Source: Tubulanus polymorphus
Lineage: Eukaryota; Nemertea; Palaeonemertea; Tubulaniformes; Tubulanidae
Length of the DNA: 64,000 nucleotides
Direction of reading: 5' to 3'
NCBI RefSeq assembly: GCF_964204645.1
Contig: NC_134031.1
Span: forward strand, 9,774,501-9,838,500
Both the position numbers and the translations under genes were made by a program. The first letter of the stretch is position 1, and each line of letters opens with the position of its first letter. Below the pieces are notes generated by a model. That model did no database searches. It was not told the origin of the DNA and worked only from the letters and a program-made list of their open reading frames with translations. Shown here piece after piece: positions 63,024 to 64,000 of the stretch.

Positions 63024-63831
63024 TGATTAAATGTCAAATCTTAACTCGGAACTGTGGAACTGGGTCTACGGGCACGACAGTGAGACTGGGCGCCTCAGAC
63101 AGTGGTAGGCCAAGAACAAATACATCATATCGATTTATTTATAGTACAAGAATATCGACTGACCAATGTGTATCAGTTTCAAGGACTTCTTCATAATAAT
63201 TTGACCGATAATGACTCAAATGAAAATCAATGATGAAATTTATTTCTTTCAAAAAAACTTATTTCACTGTATGAAAACGTGCGTATTCATAACGCGCGCG
63301 GCAATATGAGCCTATGCTGTCATTGTAGTGTGTGCAGAGTTCTGCCAGCACGTGCTTGCCTCGCGTAGTACGCCTGACGCCGACTGTTGCTACGCAATAC
63401 GTCTGCAGTAAACGAATAAACGCACGCCACACTGCCATGCAACTCAGCGATAATATCGGTCTAACTGTAAAAATTAAAGGCTTTCAAGGACATTGTCTGC
63501 CAACCTTTCGAATTTAAAGACTCCCACTGACGTTCCCAGCACAAAACAAGGAATTCTTTAAGACCCCGTTCACACCAAGTGATTTAGTCATCCACATATC
63601 GATTCACGTTGTAAAATAAGTTTATCCGAACGAATTATTGATGAAATATAATTCAAAATCTTTTTAGTATTATTTTGATCAACTTCTAACACCATTCAAC
63701 CCAATAAAAAGAGAAATAATCGTGAATACAAAATTTCCGGATCTATTTTTGCAGCGGAATTAACCCCATTTATCGGATCTTTCGTTAATTCAATGACAAT
63801 TCACGATGCCGACACGCTCGTAATAGCTTTC
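63024..63831. other. Foreign or host sequence replacing the middle of the E5 PolB
   Basis: About 800 bp without PolB similarity between the zinc-motif region and motif C, so the exonuclease and palm regions are gone. Nothing recognised. Confidence 0.5.
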
Positions 63832-64000
63832 TCTAACGTATTACAACCATATTTTGGAGAAAGTATATAGAAATACTATATTTTGATACCGGTTCGTACA
63901 TATTAAAGATAAAAACTGATAATCTAACAAATGATTTAGAAACATAAAAACATCATTTTGATTTCAGCAATTATCCAAAAGATCATGAATTTTTAGTAAT
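63832..64000 (+). pseudogene. polB: E5 PolB fragment with motif C, intein-free, cut by the window end
   Basis: NVLQPYFGE, then EILYFDTGSYILKIKTDN and KHHFDFSNYPKDHEF. Motif C reads YFDTGS, so the catalytic second Asp has become Gly. A stop follows NDLET. The site used by the intein in E1 is empty here. Confidence 0.9.

Larger units (their letters stand above)
59548..64000 (+). mobile_element. Polinton-like element E5, rearranged, open at the window end
   Basis: The left end AGTAATAGGAGTATTGGGCT is at 59548, followed by an arm with CCAAAGGTCGAAGGGTCGAG, subterminal GTGTGAGT repeats (59700-59930), the ISATNLV-family gene, a long 24-bp array, and plus-strand PolB fragments at 61452-61872, 62951-63023 and 63832-64000. 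Large parts are deleted or replaced by foreign sequence. Confidence 0.8.

Overview
The window is animal nuclear DNA. It has spliced host exons with GT/AG borders, microsatellites, and retroelement fragments of the LINE, Penelope-like and Ty3/gypsy kinds. Most of its length is endogenous virus-like DNA of the Polinton/Maverick (adintovirus-like) type. A marine invertebrate is the best guess for the host, but nothing here fixes the species.

Layout. 1-2266: a small spliced gene and an antisense zinc-finger ORF. 2267-6940: a 5'-truncated Ty3/gypsy element with an intact 1149-aa pol ORF. 6955-12312: Polinton-like copy E1, whose DNA polymerase B (PolB) carries an INTEIN at the YxDTDS active-site motif. 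E1 ends inside a gene of a second copy, E2 (12313-13070 and 28199-31994). The E2 PolB gene is itself split by a 15.1-kb insertion with terminal inverted repeats (TIRs, 13071-28198). That insertion holds inverted LTR-like repeats, a LINE tail, a Penelope-like RT fragment, a possible 3-exon gene and a further element end, E6. 31995-36969 and 53165-57800 are host DNA. Three exons of an SLC2A (GLUT-type sugar transporter) gene lie at 34056-34157, 56889-57046 and 57628-57752. The ~22.7-kb intron between the first two holds E3 (36970-53158), a complete 16.2-kb element with 6-bp target-site duplications, and the end of E4. After the third exon comes E5 (59548 to the window end), which is heavily rearranged.

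E3 shows the gene plan. Rightward genes are a zinc-finger/ISATNLV protein, an HNH nuclease, three unknown proteins, a DDE integrase with chromodomain, and an A32-like packaging ATPase. Leftward genes are the ~1340-aa zinc-finger PolB, an OB-like small protein, a penton-like minor capsid protein, small membrane proteins, a coiled-coil membrane protein, the major capsid protein and a C2H2 protein. The two sets converge on a pair of long hairpins. Together they would give replication, integration, packaging and capsid formation. No protease was recognised. Nearly every gene has stops or frameshifts, so these are decayed endogenous copies.

The outstanding observation is the 350-codon intein with a LAGLIDADG homing endonuclease in the E1 PolB. 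Three intein-free copies of the same site lie in the same 64 kb (E2, E3, E5).
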